Source: Cyclina sinensis
Lineage: Eukaryota; Mollusca; Bivalvia; Venerida; Veneridae
Length of the DNA: 64,000 bases
NCBI GenBank assembly: GCA_012932295.1
Contig: JAAONU010000004.1
Location: forward strand, 22,700,872-22,764,871
Direction of reading: 5' to 3'
Positions 48,312-60,420 of this stretch are shown in pieces; position 1 is the stretch's first letter, and each line of letters begins with the position of its first letter. The notes below the pieces were generated by a model. It ran no database searches and was not told the origin of the DNA. It worked only from the letters and a program-made list of their open reading frames with translations. Both the position numbers and the translations under genes were made by a program.

Positions 48312-48327
48312 AGCCCTTTTCAGGGCC
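48312..48327 (+). terminator. Histone-type 3' hairpin, second on plus strand
   Basis: AGCCCTTTTCAGGGCC forms a five-pair stem with TTTC loop, flanked by AACAAAAACC and ACACCAGG. No GAAAGAA element follows within 30 bases, though AAAAAAAGTCG is nearby. Confidence 0.6.
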
Positions 48328-48429
48328 ACACCAGGTAAAAAAAAGTCGCTAAAAACTCAACTATACCCTTTATAAAATTAATTCACTGTCAGGCTTTTAA
48401 ACATAGCTAGATCTTTATTTGCTTTTATT

Positions 48430-50990
48430 TTACATTTTGTTGTAGATAAGCGTTTTTGATTATTCCGAAGTCAAGTAGTCAAGTTTTAAATCGGATTGTT
48501 TTAAGTCACAGTTAAACATACACAAAAAACTGTTTCAAATGTCTTTAGGGCGGAACTTAAAACCGAGTTCTTAATACAGTGCTACAATCTGAACGTTTAA
48601 TGGAGCAGGAGTGTCTGGAATTGATTTTTTTTTTTATTAATATACCTCATAATGAAGTAGGTATCAGGTGTGTACAACTACACGGGCAACATTTATATCA
48701 TGGTCTTCGTTCTAACAATTTATAGGGTTTCATATTAATTTTGGTAAACAATAATTGTTTTTGATTTTGTGTTTCATGTTGTTGGTGATTAGTTACCACA
48801 TATGAATATGTGCACTCGTTCATCCTGCGGAATAACACAATATTGCCCTCTCGAAATTGCACAGTATCATATAAATCCGCGGAAAAAAAGCTGTATATTA
48901 CATAGTATGTATAAAATAACCTGTAAATTTGCATTAATTAAAACCATAGATTAATAAAGCAGTGACATTGTCGCCTATGAAAGAGACAGCCTTTCATAAG
49001 AAAACTATCTGACCATGACAATATACAGACATCTACTATGAACTTTCCAACTGAACACTGTGTTTTTTTTATAACTTTCCAACTGAACACTGTGCTTTTT
49101 TTTTCTTCTTCAGGTCTGTGGACTGACAAAACGAAGGCATTTATATTCACTCAAGCTGATCATTAAAGGTGTTGATATTATTTTGTTTGTATTTGATAAC
49201 ATTATATTCAAAGCACCTAACTACTACTTCGATTGTACTTCGCCGAAGCTGGTCATGGCATAGTTAAAGATCAAGCCAAGAGTTACACAGTACAACACGC
49301 CGTCTAGATAATTCACGAAGTTTACGTATATACAGTCATTTTACTGAGTTGATCATGAACAATGAGTGTAATTACCTTAGGATTTTGATATTTCATAAGC
49401 TCCAAAAAGCAAACTATCATTTCAGTTCAGTTAGTGTGCATCATGTGCATTCCAATCAGCCGAACTTTATTAAGGACCAAAGGAAGACGTGTTGTAAGTT
49501 GAAAATTTAACCATAAGATATTTTTTTTCTGCAAAGTTTTAAATGAATGTTGTTTTATCCATTTGAAACTAAAAATATTCAACTTCAGCATTAAAGATAC
49601 TTCACAACTCATCAAGTGAAGAGTGCAAAGTCATCTAAGTTGATTAATTTTTCACTGGTTAACATGAAAACAGTATTGAATATTACGTATAAGTGCGCAA
49701 TGCAAATAAAAAGTTTGAGTAAATTGACCAAACATTTAAAAAATTTGTGCTTCACAAATATATACAAGTATAAATAGCAGGGAACTACATGTATAAGTTT
49801 ACTTCGCACAATCACGGTACTTTGATTTTTTAACAGCTGATGATGCCAATTACCATATAGTACATGAATGTATCGAACGCAAAATAACCAAGGAACAATA
49901 TACATATTATATTCCGTTTTCTAAATGCTTCATATTATTGTTTCATTTTATTCATAGGTTTCAAACAACCTGGAAGTTCATTAAAAATCAATGTCATCTT
50001 TATCTAAGGAATGAGTTATTGATCTAAAGCACTTTCTTGATTTAGCGTATACGCGTATCTACAGTTATCTTTCCGACATTTCCTGCCTTCCTGTGCAGAA
50101 ACGAACTGTTCATAACCAGCTGGTTTCAAGTCTATACGACTAAGGAAAACCTGATTATCGAATGCGTTATTTTAGATTGTTGCTCCATTTCCTGATAAAT
50201 TTCAATTTTGAGTGATATATTGTGAAAGCCATTTGCCTTGAAGTATTTCAATTAAAAAGGTTAAAATGCCTTTTCAGTTTCAGAACAATAAATGTCTACT
50301 GCTCAAGTTTTTATTCGTGTAAATCCTTAAACACTTCATCAATGCAGAAGTAATACTTCAGTGTAATCAACCTCCCTTATCTTCGGTTATGTGATAGGTA
50401 AACAGGCCTTGTTTTATATATTTAACCAAAATAATATTTATATCGAAATTTTGAAATTTCAGAATTATATCCGTTTACTAGCAATATAAGGCAACTAAAA
50501 AGGTTAAGCAATTTAAATGTTAAATTATATATATACATGGCATCAAGTCAGCAAATATCTTCTTTAAAGCGATAAAGAGCAAGGTCAAGGTAACTTAAAA
50601 AAATATTGTATGTAAATATCAAGCAACAACAACATTGTCTTTATTTAGATTAGACAGTCTATAGTGAATATTTTTTTTTACAATCTAGATTCGCCAGGTT
50701 ATTGTTAATGATTTTAATCTGCAATTACACATTTGAAAGATACAAACAGTATCTGTAATGTTGAGAAAAACTGACTAACATTATACTTGATGCCTCTTAA
50801 CACCGATATATTGCAGTCAATCATGCTTATGTTACACAAGATAAATGCGGAGATATTAAGCACACATACGCAACAATTATCAAACAATTTTATCATTTTT
50901 GACAATGTTTTTTTTTTTTTGCTCCTAATAAGATAATAATTGCTAAAAATGATAAATTATCTACACTAATATCATAATTTAATACTTATA
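48430..50990. repeat. Segmental duplication, copy A
   Basis: Shares collinear segments with 51725-59230: GAGCAGGAGTGTCT.TGGAAT and the surroundings (48600-48950 versus 51920-52260), the block around 49190-49370 (versus 54480-54690), 49377-49610 (versus 56045-56260), 49890-50170 (versus 56685-56945), 50200-50600 (versus 57000-57390) and 50660-50990 (versus 57835-57990 and 59040-59220). Divergence is considerable. Short frames inside (48698-48934 and 51960-52199 minus correspond to each other) carry stops or indels and no known motif. A 32 bp tandem duplication lies at 49041-49100. Confidence 0.85.
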
Positions 50991-51724
50991 TTAACGGATA
51001 GCATTTCTACAAGGCATTATGACGAGTCACCAATTGTCGAAAAACAAGAAAGGCAAGATTGGCCTATATTGAACACCTGAGTAATATTTTTTTAAATATT
51101 CATAAGATCTGGTTAAAATATGGCCCCTACCAAGAAGCCATTCTTTTCCCCTCAAATGACTCTATATTGACCTAAGTAATGATCAATACAATCATTTCCC
51201 AAATTTCTGTATCCGCATTCCTTTTCTTACTTCCAGAAATATTCCTCATAATTACTGACTCGTCATTTATATATATCTGGGGATTTATAAAGTGCACTCA
51301 TTGAGTATAACTATGAGTAATTCTGATATTTCATTGATAACATATCAAACACAAGTAAATTATTCTAGTAGACATATTTCATTGTGGAACTGTATGGCAA
51401 CTGCAATGTATAATTACATATACTGCCATATGTACCTGATATAACATCCACCTTAAAGCAAGAAAACAGTTTTTGGCTTGTTAGTCATAAATGTTACTGA
51501 CTACAACACATGTACTCTAATTTGGATCATTACGCAAAAAGCGTTGACCATATCGCATCAAATAGCTATGTTTACATGGTCTGCTAAATATGCATTGAAG
51601 CGAAATAAATGTGTCCAAGATGAAATTTTGTTCATTGGTTAATTAACTTACATGTGCGAAACCGCTATAAATCCTACTATAAAGTAATCCACACTGCCGC
51701 AAAACGTAATAAGACACACCTTTT
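50991..51724. other. Spacer between the duplication copies
   Basis: AT-rich DNA without recognised genes or repeats. Confidence 0.4.
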
Positions 51725-52540
51725 TTGTCTTTAACTTACATGTTTTGTAGGTTTTTGTTCATCTGCAAAACAGAAACCGCAAGGGTCAAACTTTAAACAG
51801 GAATTGTTTTCAGTCCCTTGACAAAATAGTTATAAACATAATAACACCAATGTGTTAAATGTTATTTGGATGAAACTTCAACTGAGTTCTAAATATCAAT
51901 GCTATACCCTGAACATTTAAGGAAGCAGGAGTGTCTCTGGAATGTGACATTTATATACCTCATAAAATATATGGTATCATCATCATACACCTACAAGAAT
52001 TACGGTTATCTACAAGCTGAAATCGTGACTTTATAGGATTTCGTATTAAGTTTTGGTAAATAATAAAGGCTTTTGATTTTGAGATATATGTTGTTTGTAA
52101 AACATATGAATATATGCACTCGTTCATCCTGGGCAGTGAGACGATAGTGCGTTCATGAAGTCGCACAGTATCATGATACTCCGCGGGAAGAACCTGCATA
52201 GTACATAGCGTAAATGAAATAACCTATAATTTTGCATAAATTACATACTAGGTTTAGGAAACAGTGACATAGTCGTCTACGAATGTGAATAATTCGACAG
52301 TATTCAATTCCTTTACCATAAAAAGAGATCAGCAGCTGATTGTATCTACAGACATATCCAGTAAACGTGTGAATGAGATACGAGATTACAATGATTTTGT
52401 CTAATTTTGCATATACTAGCGATCGATTTATAAGTGTTGTGCGCCATTACGAAATACACAGTTTGCTAATTATGGTACGGCCATCCTAGACATTACACAA
52501 TGCCAAAAACAACAACAAAAAACTGACGCTGTTGTTTTTT

Positions 52541-53015
52541 AGTTTCGCCTGCTACAAAGTAGCCGCGATATATAGGGATCACTTCTCCTTCGTCTGTCCG
52601 TCTGTCCGTCCGTCACAAAACTTGTCCGGAGTACACCTCAGAAACCACTGATGCAATTTCATCCAAACTTTACAGGAATGATCAGTACCAAGTCTAGTTG
52701 TGCATGTCGTCGGCATTTTCCAGTTCAATGATTCTTATCAGAGTTATGGCCCTTTAGTGATTTTTATTTCATTAAATTTCTCCGGACTACTACTCTAATA
52801 CTACTAATGCAATTTGAATGAAATGTTACAAGATTGATCAGTACCTCAAGTACTTGCGGATTTCTAACGGGTTTTTTGTTTGAATGATTTTTGGCTGAGT
52901 TATGGCCACTGAATATAAAAAGTGTTTTTGCCAACAAACTGTCCAATCACCTCTCAATACAACTGCTTAATTGGCTATCATCTAGCGACACAGTCATGTG
53001 ATCACTGATCGCCCT
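52541..53015. mobile_element. Molluscan interspersed repeat with GTCTGTCCGTCCGTC head
   Basis: A CGTCTGTCCGTCTGTCCGTC microsatellite is followed by two diverged units of about 155 bp. Each has CCGGA.TAC.CCT..A, ACTGATGCAATTT, ATGATCAGTACC, and GAGTTATGGCC (52624-52752 and 52782-52910). Such arrays are abundant in bivalve genomes to my knowledge. A 60-codon minus frame inside is an artefact. Confidence 0.7.
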
Positions 53016-53422
53016 TGTTGTTGTGTTTTTATTTTATTCTTTTTTATGTTTTTAATGATAGACTTACCTTCAGGATTTTTTCTTTATCAATTCATTAACG
53101 TTTTAGTTACTTAGATAACTGCTAAGTCTTTGTATTTCATTACGAATTTCAAAGGAAATGATAAGGCAGTGTTCTTAAACTCGTTGAAGTGCTCCGAACA
53201 CTGCACAAATTATGGATAAATACAGACAAATAATTAAAAGTGATAGACAAAATACGAAACTTAGGGTCAAATCAAGACTAATGAAACAATCGTTCGAACT
53301 TGCATTAATTTATGTTTTATGGCCAAAGTCGTACCATATTGTGAATCGTGTATAGTTGTATTTCTATTATGATCAACGTTTCTTCTCAATGACGTCACTT
53401 ACTGATTATCTTACGTAAAAGA

Positions 53423-53830
53423 TAGATAGATAGATTTATTTCAATATAAAATGTCAGACAGCATGGCATTACAATACAAATAAAACATAGTATTACATGA
53501 ATTAACAATAAACAAGAGTATGTATGAATTAGACATATTCAGCCATGCCAACCAACATTATATATCAAGGATAACTCAATAAACGTTTGTGAAAAGTCTT
53601 ATTTCCATTGTAAGCCCTAAAGTATTGTATTATGTGACATAGGAAGACACATACTTATCACAGGACTTCTCCAAAAATATCTCATAATGGAATGACTAAG
53701 TAAGTTGTAACGAAAATAATTAACAATACAAATACAAGTTTGTAATACATGTGACTGAAATATTTAAGTACAACTATTGAACGGGTCACGATATTCTACT
53801 TTTAAAATGTCAGACGAACTTGATGAATGA
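53423..53830 (-). mobile_element. Possible non-LTR retrotransposon 3' end
   Basis: On the minus strand GTAATGCCATGCTGTCTGAC...TTTTATATTGAAATAAATC runs into TATC repeats (53424-53440), a polyadenylation signal plus microsatellite 3' terminus like that of some LINEs. Its 5' limit is uncertain and no reverse transcriptase coding was found. Confidence 0.4.
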
Positions 53831-53996
53831 TTCAGATGTTTTTCCTGAAAAATGCAAAAATATGAACTAGATTGAATTAGTATCTGAGTTATGTACGTCA
53901 AACGGAATTCCCATGGTAGTCACACTGTTAATAAGTTTAGTCTTTTAGCAAAGTATCTTGTCTTGTATTAGAAAGAAGAACACCTTTCTAAAGGAA

Positions 53997-54058
53997 AGGA
54001 AATGTGTACTTATTCAGAATAATCTCAAGGAAATTTTTACTTATTCAGAATAATCTCT
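53997..54058. repeat. Two tandem copies of a 31 bp unit
   Basis: AGGAAAT.T.TACTTATTCAGAATAATCTC occurs twice in direct succession. Confidence 0.9.
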
Positions 54059-54697
54059 GAACGATTTCCTTGCTGATTTTTACATAATCGTTTAAAATAT
54101 TTTTTTTAGATAAGTGATTTACCAAATCGGTAAAAGTGGGGCGTTCTTGAGACTCACTCTATAGAACAGCTTAGAATTCTTACTTAGTTTTATCAAAGAA
54201 TGAGGTAGAAACAAATTTCGACAGGAAACAAACCATAAAATAAAAATAACTACCAGATATCGACTGTCAGATATTGTATTTCGATCGCATTTTAATTATG
54301 CAAAATAGTGTCATTCAAGAGTTCTTTTATCATAAGAAAGAATGAGCAGTCCAATTAACTCATTTGGATTGCATAATTTGACAGTTTAAGTTAGGTATAG
54401 TTAGGAAAACCGAAGACATCGGTATATAGCAAACAAATTTTATTAAGTAAAGATTCACTAATTATTGCAAATGTTGATACTATTTACAATATATTCAAAG
54501 TACCTGATTACTGCTTCGTTTAGACCAGCGAGAATTGTGCGTCGCTGAGGCTATTCTTGACATACTTAAAAGATCTAGACAATAGCTGAGAACAGTACAA
54601 AACACCAGAAACATATCCACCAAAGGATATCCGTAAAATGTAATTTAGATAAACGATAAACACATAAACGACCATTTTCAGAGTTGATCCTAAAAAT

Positions 54698-56021
54698 TAG
54701 GGCTGGGAACGAATAAGGAACTTGATGTTCGAATATTCGTTTTTCATGTTTGAATATATTCGTATATTCGTTTTTACAAAATTTATTCCAAAATTCCTCT
54801 TTTACGTAGTATCCGAAATTGATTAGGTCGAATACTATACTACTTTATATGCTTGGATTAATCGACGATTAAGAAGACCTTTAATACTATGTCAAAGTTT
54901 TTTGTTTTATTGATTGTAAATCGATATATATGTTAATATTCTTACTTTTGAAATAAATTCATAATTTTATTGTCTTTTGTTCAGTTTATCCGGCTGCTGA
55001 TCATTTGTCTTATTAATGGGAGGTAACTCATGTGACTTGACTGACAGTAATATGAATCATCGTAGGCTCTTACGAACAAGCTGAATATTTGTCTATGTTC
55101 CCCTCCTTTTGCAGTCTTTCAGATTTTATCATTTGTTCCTGAGTCCCACCAGTACTTGATTACAGTAATCATTAACGTGCATTGTTGCACAGACGGAATA
55201 TAGACATTTCCCATGCTTTCATAACGCCGTGAACGTGAAATGAGCATATTAAACATGCATGTTCTTACCTTTGTTAGATGTAGGATATTGTGAATTGAGA
55301 TGATTTAGTAGGTTAGAAGTAGTCCCTTTATACTCAAACACTTTCTTGCACAGATCGCTTAGTAGCTTTAGTATTTATCAATACAACGTGAAAAGTAATT
55401 CCAAACACGGGACGGCATTGCGATATATTGACTTTTGATTTTTTCAACAGAGTGAGAAAGATACGTCCAAAATCATCCCTTTAAAAAAATCTGAAAACAG
55501 GGTTTGCAAAAACTTATTGATTGGTTCCGAGTAGAGCTTTAAATTTCCATTGGGTGAAATAGTGTTAATTTTAGAGTGATGAATATCGATTGGTCGATTG
55601 TTCTAGCATGATTAATACGTGCCGATTTATTCTTCTTCACAAAAATTAAGACAATTATCGATTGATCGGAAAGATTAAAGCACAGAAAACAATCAAGTAA
55701 GATAATTAAAGAAAAATTTACATTTTAAACTGTTAAACAGGAAAATTACAAACTGTGAAACGGGTGCCCTTTTGATCAACTATACCCCAAACTTTTCTCA
55801 GTTAATTGGCGATAATCGTTGACACGCGTTATACAAACATATGAACACCTGGTCAAGTGAAGGTCAAGGGTTTAATTTACGATCTTTGAAATTTGAAAGT
55901 TAAAAAAAAAGAAAAAACAAAGAAAACATTTTTTTTTCGAATATTCGTATTCGTTTTTCAATGTTCGAATATTCGATAGTGTTTTGAATATTCGACTATT
56001 CGAATATAATTCCCGGTCCTA
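54698..56021. mobile_element. Non-autonomous hAT-type DNA transposon
   Basis: The left terminus TAGGGCTGGGAACGAATA and the reverse complement of the right terminus TAGGACCGGGAATTATAT share 10 of the first 12 bases. The 8-mer CTAAAAAT flanks the element on both sides (54690-54697 and 56022-56029), the target-duplication length of hAT elements. Both subterminal regions are full of CGAATATTCG palindromes and ATTCGTTTTT words, probably transposase-binding repeats. The 1324 bp interior has no frame of transposase size, so mobilisation would need an enzyme from elsewhere. Copy A of the surrounding duplication (GTTGATCATGAACAATGAG, about 49349-49367) represents the unoccupied site. Confidence 0.85.
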
Positions 56022-59000
56022 CTAAAAATGATTGCAATGACCTGTATGATATTTCTTACGCTCTAAGATCCAATTAATCATTTCAATCCATTTTGTATAA
56101 TCATGTATATTTTGATGAGCCGAACTTATTAAGGACCAAGGAAATATATTGTTTGGCAAAGAAACTTATATTAAGATTGTCCTTATATTTTCTGCAAACT
56201 TTATACTGAATCTTGTTTTAGTCCATGTAAATTTAATATAAATGTTCCGAGGATATTAATGACATTGAAGAGAGAAATCGTAACGTGTAGTGTAAATATT
56301 TTGGTAAAGCTGAATGAATTTTCAATAGTTAACATAGTAACAGTACGGAATATTATTAGTAAGTATGCTAGGGCTGCGCGAGGTAGTCGATCAAACACTT
56401 TCGAGCATGTCAGTATTTTTTAATCATGTAAATCATGTGAATCACGTGAATCATTCATCAACGCAGAAGTAAGACTTTAGTGTAACCCGCTTCCCTTATA
56501 TTCGTTAAACTGTCGGGTAATTGTTCTTGTAACCTGGTTTTGTATATTTAACTAAAACAATATCTTTATTGTAATTCTGCAATCAGAATTATAAGAATAC
56601 TGCACGCATTTATGGTAAACTGACTTTCTTAATTTAGTATGTCCAGTTTTAACATACATTTACTCGAACGTAATGTAACCAAGGAACAATATACACATTA
56701 TAGCCCGTTTTCTAAATGCATCATATTATTGTTTCATTTTATCCATAGGTTTCTAACAACCTTGGTGTTCATTACAAGTCAATGCCATCTGTATTTATGG
56801 AATGAGTTATTGATCTGAATCATTTTTTTATTGAGAGCATACGCGTATCTACAGTTATCTTTTCGACATTTCCTGCTTTCTTATGCAGAATCAAACTGTT
56901 CATAACCAGCTGGTTTCAAGTCTCTAAGACTAAGGAAAACCTGGATTTTTGAAAGCGTAAATTTAGATTATTGCTCCATTTCCGATAAATTTCAATTTTG
57001 GGTGATATATTGTGAAAGCCAAAGGCCTTGAAATGTTTCAATAAAAATGATTAAAAGGCAAGTTCAGTATCAGAATAATAAATGCAAACTGCAAAGCATG
57101 TCAATATTTCTTATCCGAGTAAATCCTGAAACAATAAACACAGAATTAAGACTTTAGTGTAATCAGCTTCCCTTTTTTTCGTATAGTTGAAAGGTATATG
57201 TTCTTTGTAAGCTGATTTTAAATTTTAAGCTAAATTAATATTAATATAAAAATTTTGCAATAAGAATTATATCTGTTAGCAATATAAAGGTATTAAAATG
57301 ATAACAGTTTCAAGTTTTATGTTAAATTATATTAACATGGCATTAAGTAAGCCTACAGCCTGTTTAAGCGATAAACAGCAAAGTTATGGTTACATTTTTA
57401 TTTTCCTTTTGATGTGTTTTATTTAATGCTTTAAGTGTAAAAACTATAGATGCTCCTGGTCGTTTAAAAAATTGCACGGCAGTATATAACAGACAAACTC
57501 ATAATGTTTCATATTCTTCCACTGTTTTAGATTTGTCACTAGATTTATTAAAGTCCTTGGCAAATAAAACTTATTAAAGTCTACCTGAAATGTATAGTAA
57601 CATTTACAGAGCAAATGATATGCATCATAGTGGATAATGTCAATATCGAGCAACAACCTTTCAAGGAAATTGTAAAGAAAACATTCCGAAGATTTAATGT
57701 TAGATAAGAAAACAGGAAAGCATGCTAATCATTTTAAATTAACTTTCCAGACACAGCAGGCACTCGTTTTGTAACCTCTGTTTTCATCATTAGATATAAT
57801 TAGTACATCATAGCCTTAGCAAAGAACAAATAAATAGAAGATTTTTTTACAATCTGAATTCGCCAGATAATGGTAATAAATTTTTAGTTTGCAATAACAT
57901 ATTTGGGAGACACAAACGTTATACTGTTCCTTTCCAATCGCGAGAAGTTGTTAATTAGTGTATAATAGCACTGTTTGAGGGATATTAGAGAGAACATTTC
58001 TCTTTATCACGATTAAGCATATTAAAAGAAAAGAAAAAAAGAAACGAAAAAAAAGTTTTTTCTAGTTGTGGTAAGGTTGAAAAAACAAAAGCAAAACAAT
58101 AATATATTTGCTGACATGCCAAGTCAAAAACAAAATTCACAACAGTTACTTATATTGAGAGTTATATTTTTATTAATATTTTTGATCATTGAAGTGCATG
58201 CACTTTTTTACCAAAAATTAACAAGATTTATTATCATTAATTTTTTAAGAACATTTTCATTGACTATCGTGCAGCTTTGTCTTACTGACAATTAACAAAA
58301 CACCAAATATAACTTATTCTGATTGTATAATTAAAATTGCGGGTAAATTTTTGCATAAAAGCCGGTTTAATTACATCCTGTAATCTTACTAAATTGTGCC
58401 TGTTTGTCGACATTTCTTCTTTCCAATAAACATTTTATAGTATCAAAATGATAATATCTAGTGATTAAGAGGACTGAACATGTGTCCTGCTTTGTTAGCA
58501 AGATACGGCATGTCTAAGCTTCTAGAAATGCTTTCTGAAACTCATGTCATCCATTATCTTTCGTTCTTCAGGGAAAAATAGGCACTGTGTGAATTCAAAG
58601 CATAAACTTAAAATAACAGTAAAACATGGAATAGAATAATAAAAAGAAAAAAAAAACAGAAGGTTTAGAATAATCCCTGTGACTGCCGCCCGCTGCTTCT
58701 CCTAAACACTACGGCATATGTTAAGGATAACAGATCATAATTATTATAAACATATCTTCAAATTGGAGTTTAACCAGTTTTCCAATCCTCCAAAACTTCG
58801 AGTACCTGCTCTGTTAGATAAAAACTGATAAAATGCTCTTATCTATCCCAATTTAAGAATATAGTAATTTAAGAGTCTAGTAGGGTGCACGATGTACCTT
58901 TAGAAAGTTCTACAAACTAGATATCTGATTAACACATAAATTTCAGACAAAAGAATATACAATCTACTCGGAATTTCTAAAGAAAATATGCAATTTTGTG

Positions 59001-59359
59001 TGTTATATCTATTCTCGAGGTGAACAGTGTAATGTTGAGTAAAGATCACTAAGTATATACTTGACGTTTATGATGTTTATGTTATATAAGATAAATGAAA
59101 CAGTATTACGTCCATTAACGCATCAATTGTCACACAATTTTATCCTCCTTGTCAGTTATTTTCTTCGTAAGATAAAACTTGCTTGTGAATGATATATCAT
59201 CAACACAAGTATCATTTATATATAGTATAACTGAAATACATGTCACCATTCACCGACTGCAATATTGACGCCTCAGTATTTGACAACGTTTCTATAATAA
59301 AGAAAACATGTTTGCTATTATTTATCCTGTATTGCTTACCTAAGTACCAATTTACCTTA

Positions 59360-60420
59360 CGTTTTCATGATGATCTGGTTGAAAATATGACCACTAGCTA
59401 CGGGCTCTTCTTTTACCTTATTGACCCACTTTTATGACCTACAGTTTAACAAACAATACCCAGCTTATATCATGACACAAGTATATTCCAGACAAAGGTT
59501 CTTACCAGTTTGAAGATCTAGTTGCAAATATAAGCCTCTAGCCATGTGACCTATTTTTTGTGAACCACTTTGGAATATAGTCTCATCAAGACATACATTC
59601 CAACAATCTTTAAGAAGATCTTGTTGAAAATATGTCCTGTAAATGGCGACATACTATTGTGAACCAATGACCCTTTTTTTGACAATAGCTAGATAGCATC
59701 AATCTGAAAAATATGATTGGTCTCTGAATATATTGCATGTAAAATGGCCTACATATATGAAATAACGTGACCTACTTAAAAACATAACCTTCACATCAAA
59801 GAAATCACTCTGACAAATCTCAATGAAGAAATGACTGAATTTGTTAATATCTAGACCGGTGACCTAGTTTTTTAATCCAAGTTATTTACTTAAGAACATG
59901 AACTAGTTATCATTAAGAAAATCAATCCAATAATTGTAATGATGATCAAGCTGAAAATATGACCTCATGTCCCATTTTTTATCGTGATCTAAAAAAAAAT
60001 AAGACAAAGATTTTAAGAAAAAATCCAGATGTCTGAATTTAATAGAAGGTTCTCATTTGATTTGGAACAGTGATCTAGTTTTTTAAGCAATATCACTTAT
60101 ATTCAAGCAATCCCTAGATATCAACAAAAGAAAACATTTTGACTATAACGTTTTCATTGATTTAACAAGCGACGTAGTTTTGACCCCAGGTAAGCATTAA
60201 TCGAACTTGACTTAACAACAAAAACATTTTGACTAGAAATCATGATTACCGAATTCTAAATGTGACAATCAGAGCTTTAAGGCAGTTTTACTGCAATTTA
60301 TCCAGTGACCTCTTTTACGAACGTGACACAGAAATAATCACGTTATAAACATTTTGACCAACGTATGTCTTGAATTTAACGTATTGACTTTCCAAGGAGA
60401 CTTTTTTCTAAGATTTTTTT
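59360..60420 (+). repeat. Degenerate array of about 130-150 bp units (GTGACCTA type)
   Basis: The phrases 'GTGACCTAGTTTTTTAA', 'AACATGAACTAG.TATCATTAAGAAAATCA', 'GATGATCAAGCTGAAAATATGACCTC' recur in order at about 59365, 59520, 59600, 59730, 59860, 59950, 60060 and 60165, with heavy divergence. This is another repeat type frequent in bivalves. No coding capacity. Confidence 0.65.

Larger units (their letters stand above)
51725..59230. repeat. Segmental duplication, copy B, interrupted
   Basis: Collinear with copy A but split by three insertions: about 52400-54470 (holding the GTCTGTCCGTCC repeat and a LINE-like tail), 54698-56021 (hAT element), and about 57990-59030 (AT-rich, unidentified). 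Within copy B, a segment with TCATCAACGCAGAAGTAAGACTTTAGTGTAA (about 56395-56600) occurs again at about 57095-57275, so part was duplicated a further time. Confidence 0.8.
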
